The notes under the pieces: generated by a model
The model's database searches: none
The model's input: only the letters and a program-made list of their open reading frames with translations
Told to the model about the DNA's origin: nothing
Program-made: the position numbers and the translations under genes
Assembly (NCBI GenBank): GCA_021324775.1
Contig: JAJPIM010000007.1
Location: 62,001 to 126,000 of the forward strand
Source of the DNA: Gemmatimonadota bacterium
GTDB lineage: Bacteria; Gemmatimonadota; Gemmatimonadetes; Gemmatimonadales; Gemmatimonadaceae
Direction: 5' to 3'
Length of the DNA stretch: 64,000 nt
Shown here: positions 33,164-43,300 of the stretch, piece by piece
How the letters are laid out: each line of letters opens with the position of its first letter
Position numbering within the stretch: the first letter of the stretch is position 1

Positions 33164-34072
33164 ATGATCGCCGACACGAAGACCAGCCCTCGCCTCACTG
33201 ACCGAGCGCCGCGCGACGACGAGATCGATTTCTTCGGGCTGACGCATACCGGCAAGGTGCGCACTAACAATCAGGACCATTTCCTGATCTGCTCCGTGCG
33301 CCGGAAGATGGAGGTTCACATCTCGAGCCTTCCATCGCTCGACCGGTTGCCGCTTGGGGCCGAACGCATTGCGCTGCTGGCGATGGTCGCGGACGGAGTC
33401 GGTGGCGGGCCGATGGGGGAAGAAGCCAGCCGGCAGGCGGTGGAGGCCGTCACCCAGTACGTGGCGCGCTCGATCAAGCTGTGCACGGCCGATGCGGCCG
33501 GATCGAGCGACGCGTTCGCCCACGCGCTGGAGGATGCCGCGCGCGAATGCCACGATGGGATCCTTCGCCAAGCCGCCGACAACCAGGAACTCGCGGGGAT
33601 GGCGACGACGCTGACAATGTGGATCGGCTTGTGGCCGCGGTCGTACCTGCTGCACGTCGGCGACAGCCGTTGCTACATCCTGCACGACGGCGAGCTCACG
33701 CAACTGTCCCGCGATCAGACCATGGCGCAGGAGCTCGTCGACCTCGGCGTCCTGAGCCGCACCGACGCGTATCGCAGTCCGTGGGTCCACGTGCTGTCGA
33801 GCGCCATCGGCGGCCAGCAGACCACGCCGGTCGTGACATCACTCTCGCAAGTATGGGGCACCGTGGGGCTGCTGTGCAGCGACGGCCTCACCAAGCACGT
33901 ATCCGATACCCGCATCCGCGAGCGGCTGCTCAACATGACGTCGGCGCGGCAGGTCTGCGAGGCTCTGGTGCAGGACGCGCTCGACGATGGCGGGACCGAC
34001 AACATCACCGTCGTCGTTGGCCGCACCGTGCGCAAAGAGGAACCGGACGACCGGAGCGAAGCGAGAGTGTAG
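33164..34072 (+). CDS. PP2C-type Ser/Thr protein phosphatase
   Basis: The ATG at 33164 follows GAGGAG and yields 302 residues. PPM motifs are in order: THTGKVRTNNQDHF, VADGVGGGPMGEEAS, the aspartate of GDSRCYILHDGELTQLSRDQT, LLCSDGLTKHV and DDGGTDNITVVVG, so the metal-binding aspartates are all present. It is a soluble enzyme likely to reverse phosphorylation by Hanks-type kinases such as those encoded at 11899 and 57193; a direct link is not shown. GA-rich heptamers begin 5 bases after the stop, and the next gene converges. Confidence 0.93.
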   Translation: MIADTKTSPRLTDRAPRDDEIDFFGLTHTGKVRTNNQDHFLICSVRRKMEVHISSLPSLDRLPLGAERIALLAMVADGVGGGPMGEEASRQAVEAVTQYVARSIKLCTADAAGSSDAFAHALEDAARECHDGILRQAADNQELAGMATTLTMWIGLWPRSYLLHVGDSRCYILHDGELTQLSRDQTMAQELVDLGVLSRTDAYRSPWVHVLSSAIGGQQTTPVVTSLSQVWGTVGLLCSDGLTKHVSDTRIRERLLNMTSARQVCEALVQDALDDGGTDNITVVVGRTVRKEEPDDRSEARV

Positions 34073-34076
34073 GGAC

Positions 34077-34101
34077 GAGAAAAGAGAAAGGAGAAAGGAG
34101 A
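34077..34101 (+). repeat. GA-rich heptamer array after a stop codon
   Basis: Units GAGAAAA, GAGAAAG, GAGAAAG, GAGA start 5 bases after the phosphatase stop, in the gap to a converging gene. It is the second of three such arrays, with a slightly different unit from those at 7770 and 37598. Confidence 0.7.
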
Positions 34102-34108
34102 TTTAGCG

Positions 34109-36178
34109 TCAGCGGGGAAACGCGTCGGAGAGGCCGCCGTCGATCGTGATGATGTCGCCGGTGGTGTAGCGGAACCGGTCGCTCGCGAGCAGGGCGGCGA
34201 TGTCCGCGACGGCGTCCGCCGGAATGAGCGACACACCCATCGCGTTCCGGCGGCGATAGGATTCCAACTGGTCGTCGGCCGAAATGCCGCGCATGGCGGC
34301 ACGTTCCTCGACGAACCGCATGAACATCGGCGTGTCGACCTGGTCGGCATTGATGGCGTTCACGCGAATCTGGTCCGGACCCAGCTCCACGGCGGCCACG
34401 CGCATGGCCTGCAGCAGCGCGGCTTTGCTGCCACCGTAGGCCGCCGCGTCGCGGCCCGGTGCGAGCGCCGCCTTGGAGACCGACGCAATGATCGATCCGC
34501 CCAGCTCCTGGCGCCGCATCACGGAGGCGGCAGCACCGATCGCGAGAACCCCGCCCACGTAATGAACGTCGAGCTGTTGCTGGAGGTCCTCGCGGCGAAG
34601 GTCGGTCACGCCCGCGAAGCGGGGTGAGCGTCCCGGCGTGTAGAACAGGCAGTCGATTCCGCCGAACTCGAACACGGTCCGGCGAATGAGAGCGGCCAGG
34701 CTCTCGTCGTCGCGGACATCCACGGCCACGGCAATCGCGCGACCAGGCGCCGTCTTGTTGATCTCCGCCGCCACCGACTCGGCGGCGGCCGCATCGAGAT
34801 CCGCGACGGCGACATGAGCGCCTTCACGGGCGAAGCGCATTGCTGCGGCTTTGCCGATGCCGCTGCCCGCGCCGATCACGACCGCGATGTGCCGCGGGAG
34901 GAGCAGCGTGGCGCGGTCGCGCGCGTCCTGCTCGTCGATCTTGCGGCGCTCGAGCTGCCAGTGCTCGAACTCGAAGACCTCGGATTCCGGGATGAACTGA
35001 AACCCGCCGATCGCGTCGGCGTTCGCCATCGACTCGAGCACTGCGCGGTAGCAGAGATTGGCGGTGACAGCGCTCCGCTTGTCGCGGCCGGCCGTGATCA
35101 TGCCGAGGCCCGGGGCGAGGATGATCTTGACCCAGTCGTCGAGCGGCGCCGTCCCCTCTTTGGCGTGCCGCCGGTGGTACTGCTCGTATTCACTTCGCTG
35201 GTCGCCGAGCTGCGTGCGGATTGTTTTCGCGATCGCGTCAGGGGGCGCGGCGGGATCGGCATCGAGCCAGACCGGGAGGCGGCCGGCGCGGAGGATGTGC
35301 TCCGGCGTGGACATACCGCGTTTGATCTTCTCGCTGGTGCCGGGTGCCGCGAGCACGGCGAGCACATCGTCTCCGTCATCGAGGTGCAGGATCACGCGGT
35401 GAGCCGCGCCGAGCTCTCCGCGCACGACGGGCAGGGCAATTTCCGCGAAGCGCGTGCGTTGCTCAGGGGGCGGGATCGGCGCCGAGGCGCCGCGTGCCGG
35501 CATCGCCTGCCGGCGGGTCGCGAGGTAGTCCTCGATCCGGTTGATCGCCCGCACGAGCCGCGTGTAGCAGGCATGCGGATCATCGCCCCAGACCATGAGA
35601 CCGTGATGCGCGAGCGCGAGGCCGAACACGTTTGGGCCGAGGCCGTCCACCATCCGGCTGACTGCCTGCGCGAGCGGAAAGCCGGGTCGCACGTACGGCA
35701 CCAGCACGATCTCCCCCGAGAACAACTCGGCGACGAGCCGCTCGGCGATCTCGTCGTCTACGTTGGTCAGGCTCATCGTCGCGACGTCGTGTGTGTGCAC
35801 GATGACGCGATGCGGCAGCAGGGAGTGCAGGGGAGTCTCGACGCTCGGTGCCGGTCCAGGTTGGAGCATGCACCCCGCCATGAACCGCATCATCTCCGCG
35901 TCGAGCATGGACGTCGCGGAGCGCAGCGCCGACAGCGACGCGAGCGAGAGCTGTGTGAAGCCGTCGCGTCCGATCGTACGGAGGTCGGTGCCGCTCCCTT
36001 TGACCATGAGCGTGTCGCCGGATTTGGCGGACGTGTTGCCGCCGCCGGGCTGGACGAGGCGTGGCTCGCGGCCAACGATGTTCGAGAGGTAGACCAGTTG
36101 GCCGAGCGTGTCGGCGCCGGGCGGGGGTCCGTCACCCCAGCGGTCTTCGAGTCGTTGAGCCGTTACCGAGCCGAGCAT
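34109..36178 (-). CDS. bifunctional class II aldolase / short-chain dehydrogenase
   Basis: The start at 36178 (MLGSVTAQRLEDRWG) is used; the open frame extends 645 bases upstream but only as a shadow of the lipoprotein gene. Residues about 1-400 form a class II aldolase domain (QPGGGNTSAKSGDTLMVKGSG, metal ligands in VIVHTHDVATMS near residue 125, LAHHGLMVWGDD). Residues about 425-689 form an SDR domain (VVIGAGSGIGKAAAMRF, catalytic Tyr and Lys in AAYGGSKAALLQAM). This two-enzyme fusion is the RhaD/RhaE type: it cleaves a ketose phosphate such as rhamnulose 1-phosphate and handles the aldehyde product. No other rhamnose gene is adjacent, so the sugar is inferred from family only. Confidence 0.9.
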   Translation of the reverse strand: MLGSVTAQRLEDRWGDGPPPGADTLGQLVYLSNIVGREPRLVQPGGGNTSAKSGDTLMVKGSGTDLRTIGRDGFTQLSLASLSALRSATSMLDAEMMRFMAGCMLQPGPAPSVETPLHSLLPHRVIVHTHDVATMSLTNVDDEIAERLVAELFSGEIVLVPYVRPGFPLAQAVSRMVDGLGPNVFGLALAHHGLMVWGDDPHACYTRLVRAINRIEDYLATRRQAMPARGASAPIPPPEQRTRFAEIALPVVRGELGAAHRVILHLDDGDDVLAVLAAPGTSEKIKRGMSTPEHILRAGRLPVWLDADPAAPPDAIAKTIRTQLGDQRSEYEQYHRRHAKEGTAPLDDWVKIILAPGLGMITAGRDKRSAVTANLCYRAVLESMANADAIGGFQFIPESEVFEFEHWQLERRKIDEQDARDRATLLLPRHIAVVIGAGSGIGKAAAMRFAREGAHVAVADLDAAAAESVAAEINKTAPGRAIAVAVDVRDDESLAALIRRTVFEFGGIDCLFYTPGRSPRFAGVTDLRREDLQQQLDVHYVGGVLAIGAAASVMRRQELGGSIIASVSKAALAPGRDAAAYGGSKAALLQAMRVAAVELGPDQIRVNAINADQVDTPMFMRFVEERAAMRGISADDQLESYRRRNAMGVSLIPADAVADIAALLASDRFRYTTGDIITIDGGLSDAFPR

Positions 36179-36258
36179 GCGCGATAAGATGGCATACGCG
36201 CCGCTGCCGGGCGAGGCGCGAGCTGCGAGCCGCGAAACGCGGAGTGCGAGAGGGTTCG

Positions 36259-36795
36259 CTACGGCTGGAAGATCTGGCTGGCTGCGAACATCGAAATCAC
36301 GTTGGTGATCGGCTGCCCGGTGTCGGCGGGCGAGGCGCATTGTACCGTGACGTGACCGCGGACGGTCAACAGCGCGATCGAGTCCTGCGCCACGCTGCCG
36401 TTCATGGCGCCGCCGGTCGCGCGGCCCCAGTGGCACGTGGGGAGCACCTGCTGGAGGTACTGTTCGCCCTCGAGCGGCGGCTTGCCGGATACGCCAAACG
36501 ACGTGAACGTGATGACGCCTTTGCCGTTTTCCGTGCCGGACAACTCGCCGGTGATGAAGGCGAGATAGTAGGAGCCCGTGAAGGAGCCATCGCTCGCGAC
36601 CGGGCCGATGGTGATCTGGCCACCGAGGGAGGCGATCGTGTCCGGGATGGGAAAGAAACTGTTGGAGTCGGTGGGGATGAAATTGACGTTGTAGGTGCCG
36701 GCGATCGGGGGAAGCGTTGGGCCGGTCGCTTCCGTGGCCGCCTTGTGGCAGGCGCCCAGCGTCACGATCGCTACCAGGAACAAGATCCATCGCAT
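36259..36795 (-). CDS. putative lipoprotein of unknown function
   Basis: ATG at 36795 is preceded by GGGGAG with 5-base spacing. The 178 residues start with a lipoprotein signal (MRWILFLVAIVTLGACHKA, Cys16). The rest is beta-rich with strands such as GTYNVNFIPTDSNSFFPI and GGQITIGPVASDGSFTGSYYLAF. It resembles short single-domain lipoproteins seen repeatedly in Gemmatimonadota-like genomes, but no named family is recognised. The gene starts 198 bases from the divergent gene at 36994. Confidence 0.72.
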   Translation of the reverse strand: MRWILFLVAIVTLGACHKAATEATGPTLPPIAGTYNVNFIPTDSNSFFPIPDTIASLGGQITIGPVASDGSFTGSYYLAFITGELSGTENGKGVITFTSFGVSGKPPLEGEQYLQQVLPTCHWGRATGGAMNGSVAQDSIALLTVRGHVTVQCASPADTGQPITNVISMFAASQIFQP

Positions 36796-36993
36796 ACAGT
36801 CTCCCCGGCAAACGTCGCCACAACCTAACCGGATGGGCGCTCGCCCGGTGATACCCCGGTGGTGCCCGATCCGGCTATCGGACAAGCGGCGCCACGGGGC
36901 GGGCGCCGATCTTGCGCGATTGGACCGCACCGGAATGGCCTTCCCGATGTCCCGCTTCTAATATTGATCTGAGTCTCGCTGAAGGAGCCGTTC

Positions 36994-37605
36994 GTGCGCT
37001 CATCACTGCGAAGTTCGGTCTACGCGATCGCGACCATGCTGGCGGTCGCGCCGGTGTTGGGCGCCCAGCAGCGTATGGACAACCTCCATCGTGCCCCGCC
37101 GGTCGCCGACTCAGCCAGTGCGACCGCGCTATTTCCGCTGTCGGTCGCCGATGTTGCACCGCTCGCCCCCGAGCCCGATCGCTACCGCATTCTGGCGCAC
37201 CGGATCGACAGCATCAGCGCCTTCGCGAGCCGCCTGGCCGGACCAGCGGAGCTACAGGATGAGATCGCGCAGACAACGAGCCGGCTGGTACTCTTTTCTC
37301 AACTCGAGCACCGCTTCGGCATGGGCGAATCGCCGCCGACGTTTGCGAGCGCGCACTCGCCCTACGGATCCATGGACTGGATCAACTTCGTGACCTTGGC
37401 CGGATTCACGGGCCTCGTGCGGAACTCGTTCCTCGCGCCCGACGAGTCCGACGAGACGGTCCTGGGGTCGCTCCGGACGGCGGGGCAATGGGCGGGGATG
37501 GCGACGGCCGCAGGCGGTGCGTCGTGGCTCATCTCGAACCTCACGCGGCGTTCGGTGTGCCTGAGCCACTTTTCGTGCCGGCGTCCCACGACTGAGCGAA
37601 AGTAG
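36994..37605 (+). CDS. exported protein of unknown function
   Basis: GTG at 36994 follows AAGGAG. The 203 residues start with a signal peptide (SVYAIATMLAVAPVLGAQQ). The mature part is mainly helical and contains one possible membrane segment (LRTAGQWAGMATAAGGASWLISNL) near the C-terminus, before a short cysteine-containing tail. No family is recognised. Its last codon and TAG stop fall inside a GA-rich heptamer array, so the present C-terminus (ERK) may have been set by that repeat. Confidence 0.68.
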   Translation: MRSSLRSSVYAIATMLAVAPVLGAQQRMDNLHRAPPVADSASATALFPLSVADVAPLAPEPDRYRILAHRIDSISAFASRLAGPAELQDEIAQTTSRLVLFSQLEHRFGMGESPPTFASAHSPYGSMDWINFVTLAGFTGLVRNSFLAPDESDETVLGSLRTAGQWAGMATAAGGASWLISNLTRRSVCLSHFSCRRPTTERK

Positions 37606-37637
37606 AAAGTAGAAAGTAGAGAGTAGAAAGTAGAAAC
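37598..37637 (+). repeat. GA-rich heptamer array containing a stop codon
   Basis: Five tandem units GAAAGTA, GAAAGTA, GAAAGTA, GAGAGTA, GAAAGTA and a partial sixth. The TAG stop of the 36994 gene (37603-37605) is inside the first two units. The array faces the stop of the converging TolC-like gene (37652). Confidence 0.85.
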
Positions 37638-37651
37638 TACAAAAGTCGCGA

Positions 37652-39154
37652 CTAGGGCAGCCGGTCAGTCGGCGCCAGTCCGATCGCGTAGGCAATCGCT
37701 CGTTTGGCGAGCGACAACTGGACAATCGCCTGCGCGCGGAGACTCTGGGCCTGGGCGAGCGCGGCCTGCGCGGTGAGGAAGTCCACGATCGAGGCGAAGC
37801 CGACGTTGTACCGCCCGGAGACCAACTGAAATGCGGCCTGGGCGGAGGCCAGACCCGAGGCGGTGGAAGCCATGCGTTGAACGGCGACGCCGTACTCGCT
37901 GATCGCCCGCGCGACGTCGCCTGTCACGGCGCGCCGGACGTCGCCTTCCGCCACCTGGGCGGATCCGTACGCGACCTGGGCTTCCTGGTAATCGAGTCGC
38001 GACCGAAAGAGGTCGTAGAGGTTGTATCCGAGCCCGATCGAGAATATGCGAGATGTCTGCGGCCCGATCTGATCGATGAGCACCGGCTGGGGCGTCGCGA
38101 TCTGTGACACGCCGTCCTGCGTGGCGTAGTCGAAGACCCGGCCCACCGAATAGACCGTGAATCCGAGGGACAGCGCCGGCATGTTCTCGTTGGCGGCGCG
38201 GCGGATGCCCCAGCGGGTGGCGTCGATCGCCGCATTCGCGGACTGCAGGTCCGGCCGCCGTTGGAGCGCCTGGGCCGCTACGCGCGAGGTATCCAGCCAT
38301 TCGGTGTCCAGCAACGTCGTGTCCATCGGTGGCGTCGCGATCACGACACTGCGCTGCGGATCGATGTGTATTCGCTGCAGGAGGGCGATCTCGTCCGCGC
38401 GCTGGCGGTTCACGGCGTCGAAATACAGCGATTGGTTTGCGGCGGCCTGCGATTGTGCTTGATAGAGGTCCGCGGGCGGCCGCTTTCCGACACGGACCAA
38501 CTCCTGCAACTGGACGACCTGCTCCTGCGAGACCTGAATGTTCTGCGCGGCCAGCGCCACGAGCTGGCTATCGAGCACCGTCTGCAGAAACGCCTGCGAC
38601 ACGTCGAGCGCGACCGACTGCCTTGTCCGCTCGAGCGTGAGATCGGTCGTCTGGCGCTGGTACTGGGCGGACCGGATCGCGGGATATGCGCTGATGCCGC
38701 CCAACAGGTTGAGCGACGTCTGGAGCTGATAGCCCATCGTCTCGTACTGCGTGTTCCACGGGACCATGGCGCGCGCCCCGACCAGTGGGTCGCCCTGCGT
38801 CACGGCGCGGAGTCCAGTTGCCGTGACGGACGGCAGGATGCCTCCGTAGCTCCGGCTGACCTCCGACCGCGCGATCGCGCTGGCGAACCGTCCTTCCTGA
38901 ACGGCCGTCCCGATCTCGAGGGCCAGAGCGACCGCGGTGTCGAGCGTGAGGACCGGTGGCGGGTCCGTGCTCATCGCGGTCGCTTTGGGCGGAGCGACGG
39001 GCAGTGGGACCGGTTGCGCGACGGCGGGATGACCGGTGTCCGGTGGGGACGCGGTGCTCTGCGCGGCGAGGCGTGGGCTGGCCACGACGAGCAATGCCAA
39101 CGCCAGTACCCCCGCGGTGCGGCAATACGGCGCGGAACGAAGGCTCGGAATCAT
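37652..39154 (-). CDS. TolC-like outer-membrane channel of an RND efflux system
   Basis: The 500 residues have a signal peptide (CRTAGVLALALLVVASPRLAAQ) and the repeated helical and strand pattern of TolC-family outer-membrane factors, with the typical EIGTAVQEGRFASAIARSEVSRSYGGILPSVT start and paired long helices (VQLQELVRVGKRPPADLYQAQSQAAANQSLYFDAVNRQRADEIALL). It forms the exit duct. The start overlaps the stop of the adaptor gene by 4 bases (ATGA), so it is the third gene of the operon. It is notable that the channel gene is last and convergent to a GA-array. Confidence 0.9.
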   Translation of the reverse strand: MIPSLRSAPYCRTAGVLALALLVVASPRLAAQSTASPPDTGHPAVAQPVPLPVAPPKATAMSTDPPPVLTLDTAVALALEIGTAVQEGRFASAIARSEVSRSYGGILPSVTATGLRAVTQGDPLVGARAMVPWNTQYETMGYQLQTSLNLLGGISAYPAIRSAQYQRQTTDLTLERTRQSVALDVSQAFLQTVLDSQLVALAAQNIQVSQEQVVQLQELVRVGKRPPADLYQAQSQAAANQSLYFDAVNRQRADEIALLQRIHIDPQRSVVIATPPMDTTLLDTEWLDTSRVAAQALQRRPDLQSANAAIDATRWGIRRAANENMPALSLGFTVYSVGRVFDYATQDGVSQIATPQPVLIDQIGPQTSRIFSIGLGYNLYDLFRSRLDYQEAQVAYGSAQVAEGDVRRAVTGDVARAISEYGVAVQRMASTASGLASAQAAFQLVSGRYNVGFASIVDFLTAQAALAQAQSLRAQAIVQLSLAKRAIAYAIGLAPTDRLP

Positions 39155-40356
39155 GACACCGCGGGGCGGACGGCCGAGTCAGCTGCGGCGGGCTCCACGT
39201 GTTGTCCTTCCGCTACGCTGTCGCCGAGGTTGAGGGCGACCCGCTCGCCTTCCTGTATGCCGCTCAGGACACGGACCGTGACGCCGTCCGTGTCGAGGAT
39301 GTGGATCTCGCGATAGGTCACGTGGTCGTCGGGTGTGATGACCGCCGCATATTGTTTCGCGCCTCGCACGATCAAGGCCTCCGCGGGAATCTCGAGGTAG
39401 CGGGGTCCGGTGACCGACAACGAGACCTGCACGAAACTGCCGGGTACGATCGTCCCTTTGCGGTTGCTCAGGTCGATCTCGGCCAGCAGCGTGCGCGTGC
39501 TCGGATCCAGCTCGCCCGTGAAGCGGGTGATGGTTCCGGTCGCGTGGATGTTGGGCCGGCTGGCGTCGGTGATCGTCACTGGTTGCCCGCGCCGGATGTC
39601 GGCGGCGTCCCGCTGCGCGAGATACACGAAGATCCGGAGGCTGTCGGTCGTGCCCACCTCGACGACCGGGAGGGCGCTCGTCTGGGATGCTTCAGCGTTC
39701 TGGACGAGGGCGCCCGGGTCCGCGTACCGCGCGGTCACCGTCCCATTGAACGGCGCGCGGATCCGCTCGTAGTCCTCGAGCGCCTTGTATCGTTCGGCCG
39801 AGGCGGCGGCCATCCGGGCATCCGTTTCGGCCTGCTCGGCCTCTTCGGGCGCGATCAGCTTCTGCGCGATGAGCTGCGTATCGCGATCCGCGATCGCGCG
39901 CTTGTTGCGGGCGTCGGCGATCGCGGACTGGGTCTGCTGGTCCGTCTCCGGCGACTCGACCACGGCGAGCACGTCGCCCGCCTTGACGTGGTCACCCTTG
40001 TCGACGCGGACGTCCTTGAGGTATCCGCTGACCTTGGCATAGAGCGAGACCGACAGGAATGGCCGCGTCTCGCCCGTGAGGAGGATCGTGCGCGCACCGG
40101 GCGACCGCTCGACGAGAACGGTTCGGACGACCGGTCCTTTGGCGACCGTCGTCACGCGTGACTCACGCTCGCGAGACACGGACGCCCGCTTGAACGCGGC
40201 CAGTGCGATCACGCCCACGATCGCGGCCACGACGATGATGGCGCCGCCGACGTAGAGCAGGGATCCCGCGCGCCGGGTGGGCGGGTGGCTCGGTGTCCAC
40301 GGAGGGACGCCGCCGGGATGGCCGCCGGTTGGCGGAGGGTTGTCCGGACTCGCCAT
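39151..40356 (-). CDS. RND efflux periplasmic adaptor (membrane fusion protein)
   Basis: The ATG at 40356 was chosen over a GTG at 40371 because GAGGG lies 8 bases before it. The 401 residues have a Pro-rich N-terminus, one membrane anchor (YVGGAIIVVAAIVGVIALAA), then the lipoyl halves (VSGYLKDVRVDKGDHVKAGDVLAVVES and APFNGTVTARYADPGALV) around an alpha-hairpin, and the beta-barrel and membrane-proximal parts. It bridges the inner-membrane pump to the TolC-like duct. It starts 1 base after the permease stop and overlaps the channel gene, so all three are translated as a unit. Confidence 0.92.
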   Translation of the reverse strand: MASPDNPPPTGGHPGGVPPWTPSHPPTRRAGSLLYVGGAIIVVAAIVGVIALAAFKRASVSRERESRVTTVAKGPVVRTVLVERSPGARTILLTGETRPFLSVSLYAKVSGYLKDVRVDKGDHVKAGDVLAVVESPETDQQTQSAIADARNKRAIADRDTQLIAQKLIAPEEAEQAETDARMAAASAERYKALEDYERIRAPFNGTVTARYADPGALVQNAEASQTSALPVVEVGTTDSLRIFVYLAQRDAADIRRGQPVTITDASRPNIHATGTITRFTGELDPSTRTLLAEIDLSNRKGTIVPGSFVQVSLSVTGPRYLEIPAEALIVRGAKQYAAVITPDDHVTYREIHILDTDGVTVRVLSGIQEGERVALNLGDSVAEGQHVEPAAADSAVRPAVS

Positions 40357-40357
40357 C

Positions 40358-43300
40358 TCAGTATCCCTCACTATAAGCCATGCCTTGCTCCTCGGCTTTG
40401 AAGCGCTCCTCGAGAGAGAATCGTTCGGGGAGCGGACGGCGCACGAGCGAATACACCACGGGGACGACGCAGAGCGTGAACAGCGTGGCCATGATCAGGC
40501 CGCCGATGACTGCGCGGCCCAGCGGCGCGTTCTGGCTGCTGCCTTCGCCGATCCCGATGGCGGTGGGGATCATACCGAGAATCATCGCCAGCGCCGTCAT
40601 CAATACTGGCCGGAGCCGAGTCTTGCCCGCTTCGATCGCGGCCGCGGCGCCCGATACCCGCTGGTCGACCCGGAGGTCGTGTGCGAACGTGACGACGAGG
40701 ATCGAATTCGAGACGCCGATGCCCACCGCCATGATCGAGCCCATGAGCGACACGACGTTGATCGTCGTGTGGGTGAAAATCAGAATCCAGAGAATGCCGA
40801 CGATCGCGCCGGGGATTGCCGCCATGATGATCAGCGGGTCGATCCACGACTGGAACAGCACGACCATCAGGAAATACACGAGCAGGATCGCGACGACGAA
40901 GCCGAGTGCCAGGCTCGAAAACGCCTGGTTCATCACGTCGCCCTGTCCGCGCACCGTGATGTACATGCCGGCGGGCAGCTTGCCGAGCGCGGCGATCTTC
41001 TGGTTGATGCCGTCGACGACCGATCCCAGGTCCCGTCCCGTCACGCTGGCGGTGACGTCCAGCACTCGTGCCACGGTGTAGTGATCGATCACGTCCGGGA
41101 CCGCGGTGGGCGTAACCTGGGCGACGTTATCGAGCGTCTGGGCGGGCTGGCGAGGGACGGGATCGGTGGTCCGGCCCTCGGGAATCGGGTGCTGGTCGAG
41201 CGACAGGCCGAAACGCGTCACCGGGGTGTTCATCAGATCCCGTGCGGACGTCATCTGCGGCGTCGGTACTTCGACGGCGACGAGGTAATTGACGTGGTTG
41301 TCGGGATTGATGTAATACGTGGGCGAGACCACGGCGCTCGATGAGAGCGAGACCAGCATGCTGTTCGCGACATCGCGCTGGCTGAGCCCGAGCTGGGCCG
41401 CGCGCTCGCGATTGACGTTCACGAACAGCGTCGGGTAGTCGAGCGTCTGCTTGATCGTGACATCGGTGGCGCCCGGGACCTCGCTGATCGCGTCGCGCAG
41501 CGTCCGTGCGGTGACGTAGCCGCGCGTCAGATCGGGGTACATGATCTGGACGTCGATCGGTGCCGACAGGCCGAAATTGAGCACTTGGCCGACGATGTCG
41601 GCCGTCTGGAAATAGACCGCCGATCCGGGGAACTGCGACTGCAGCGCCTGGCGGACGCGCTGGACGTAGCCGTCCGTCGGGTGGTGATCGGGATTGAGAG
41701 CGACCAGGATCTCCGCATCCATCTCGCTGACGTTGTCCGTCGGCACGAAGGCGAGATTGAGCGGCTGTGGCACGCCGATCGTCGAGTTGATCGTCTGCAC
41801 CTCCGCGGGCGGGATGATCCGGCGAATCGTGTGTTCCGCCTGGGCGACGAGCTGCTCGGTCTGCTCGATGCGCGTGCCCGACGGCGCGCGGAAGTGGATC
41901 TTCATCATGCCGGCGTCGGTCGGCGGGAAGAAGTCCGTTCCGATAATCGGGGGAAGGAGCAGACTCGATGCGATGAGCAGTCCGACGACACTCAGCGTGT
42001 AGACGCGGTGGACGATCAGGAGCTCCACGAAGCGGCCGTAGCGGTCCTGGAACCGTGTGAACCACCGGTCACGGCCTTCGTTGAACCGGCGGCCGAGGCG
42101 TGCGATCGCGCCTTCGTGGGGCGGGTCTTCGCGGGCATCGCTCGCGACCGCAGGTTCAGCCGAGGCGAGAACCCGTGCGACGGCGGCATGGTGAGCCTGG
42201 ACCTCGGTACCCAGGAGCATGCGCGACAGCGTCTTGACGAGCGTGCGGGAGAGCAGCCATGACGCGGCCACCGCGCTCACGACGGCGATCGCCATGGGGA
42301 TGAACAGGAATCGCGCGGGGCCGACGAGCAGCACGACCGGGAAGAACACGATACAGATCGCCAGCGTCGCGACGATGAGCGGTGTCGAGATCTGCGCGGC
42401 GGCATCGAGGATGGCGACCGTCAGCGGTTTGCCGAGTCCGATGTTGCGGTGGACGTTTTCGACGGTGACGATCGCGTTGTCGACGAGGAGACCGATCGAC
42501 AAAGACAGGCCGCCGAGCGTCATGACGTTGAAGCCGTTGTCGGTCGCGTGCAGGACGATGACCGCGACGGCGATCGAGAGCGGGATCGATGTCACGGCGA
42601 TGAGCACGCTGCGCCAGCTCCCGACGAACAGCAGGATCATGAGGGAGACGAGGACCGCCGCGATCAGCGCCTCGCGGACGACACTGGCCACCGCCGCACG
42701 AACGAAGACCGACTGATCGAAGTCGAGGCGGACATTGAGTCCCGCCGGTGCGACCTCGCGGATCTGTGGCAGCAGGGCCTTCGCGGCGTCGACCACGGCG
42801 AGCGTCGAGGCATCCGCCTTCTTGAGAATGGTGAGATACGCGGCACGGCGGCCGTCGATCCGGACGATGTTCTCCTGCTCCGCGAATCCGTCGCGCACGG
42901 TCGCGACATCGCCGATCAGGACGGGCGCCCCGTTGACGACCTTGACCGGAATGTTGTTGAAATCGGCGACATTGGACGGGCTCGAGTTCATGGCCACGTT
43001 GTAGTCGCGATCGCCGATGCGTGCCGTACCGGCCGGAATCAGCAGGTTGGATGAGAGCAGGGCGCTGAGCACATCTTCGGCCGACAGGCCTTTGCCGGCG
43101 AGCGATTTCGGATCGACATCGACCGTGATTTCGCGGACCTTGCCGCCGTAGGGCGACGGCGTGGCCAGGCCCGGGATCGTGAAGAGCCGGAGGCGGATGA
43201 AGTTCTGTCCGTAGTCGGAGATATCCTGCTCCGGCATGGACTGCGACGTCATCGTGATCTGGGCGACCGGGACGCTCGCCGCGTTGGACTGGACGACATA

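Noticed and set aside
34109-36823. A single 904-residue protein spanning the aldolase/dehydrogenase and the region to its left end
   Set aside because: The first 215 residues are a shadow of the lipoprotein gene at 36259-36795 in another frame; aldolase similarity begins at 36178.
39199-40161. A 320-residue plus-strand frame over the efflux adaptor
   Set aside because: Antisense to a well-recognised membrane fusion protein; no motif of its own.
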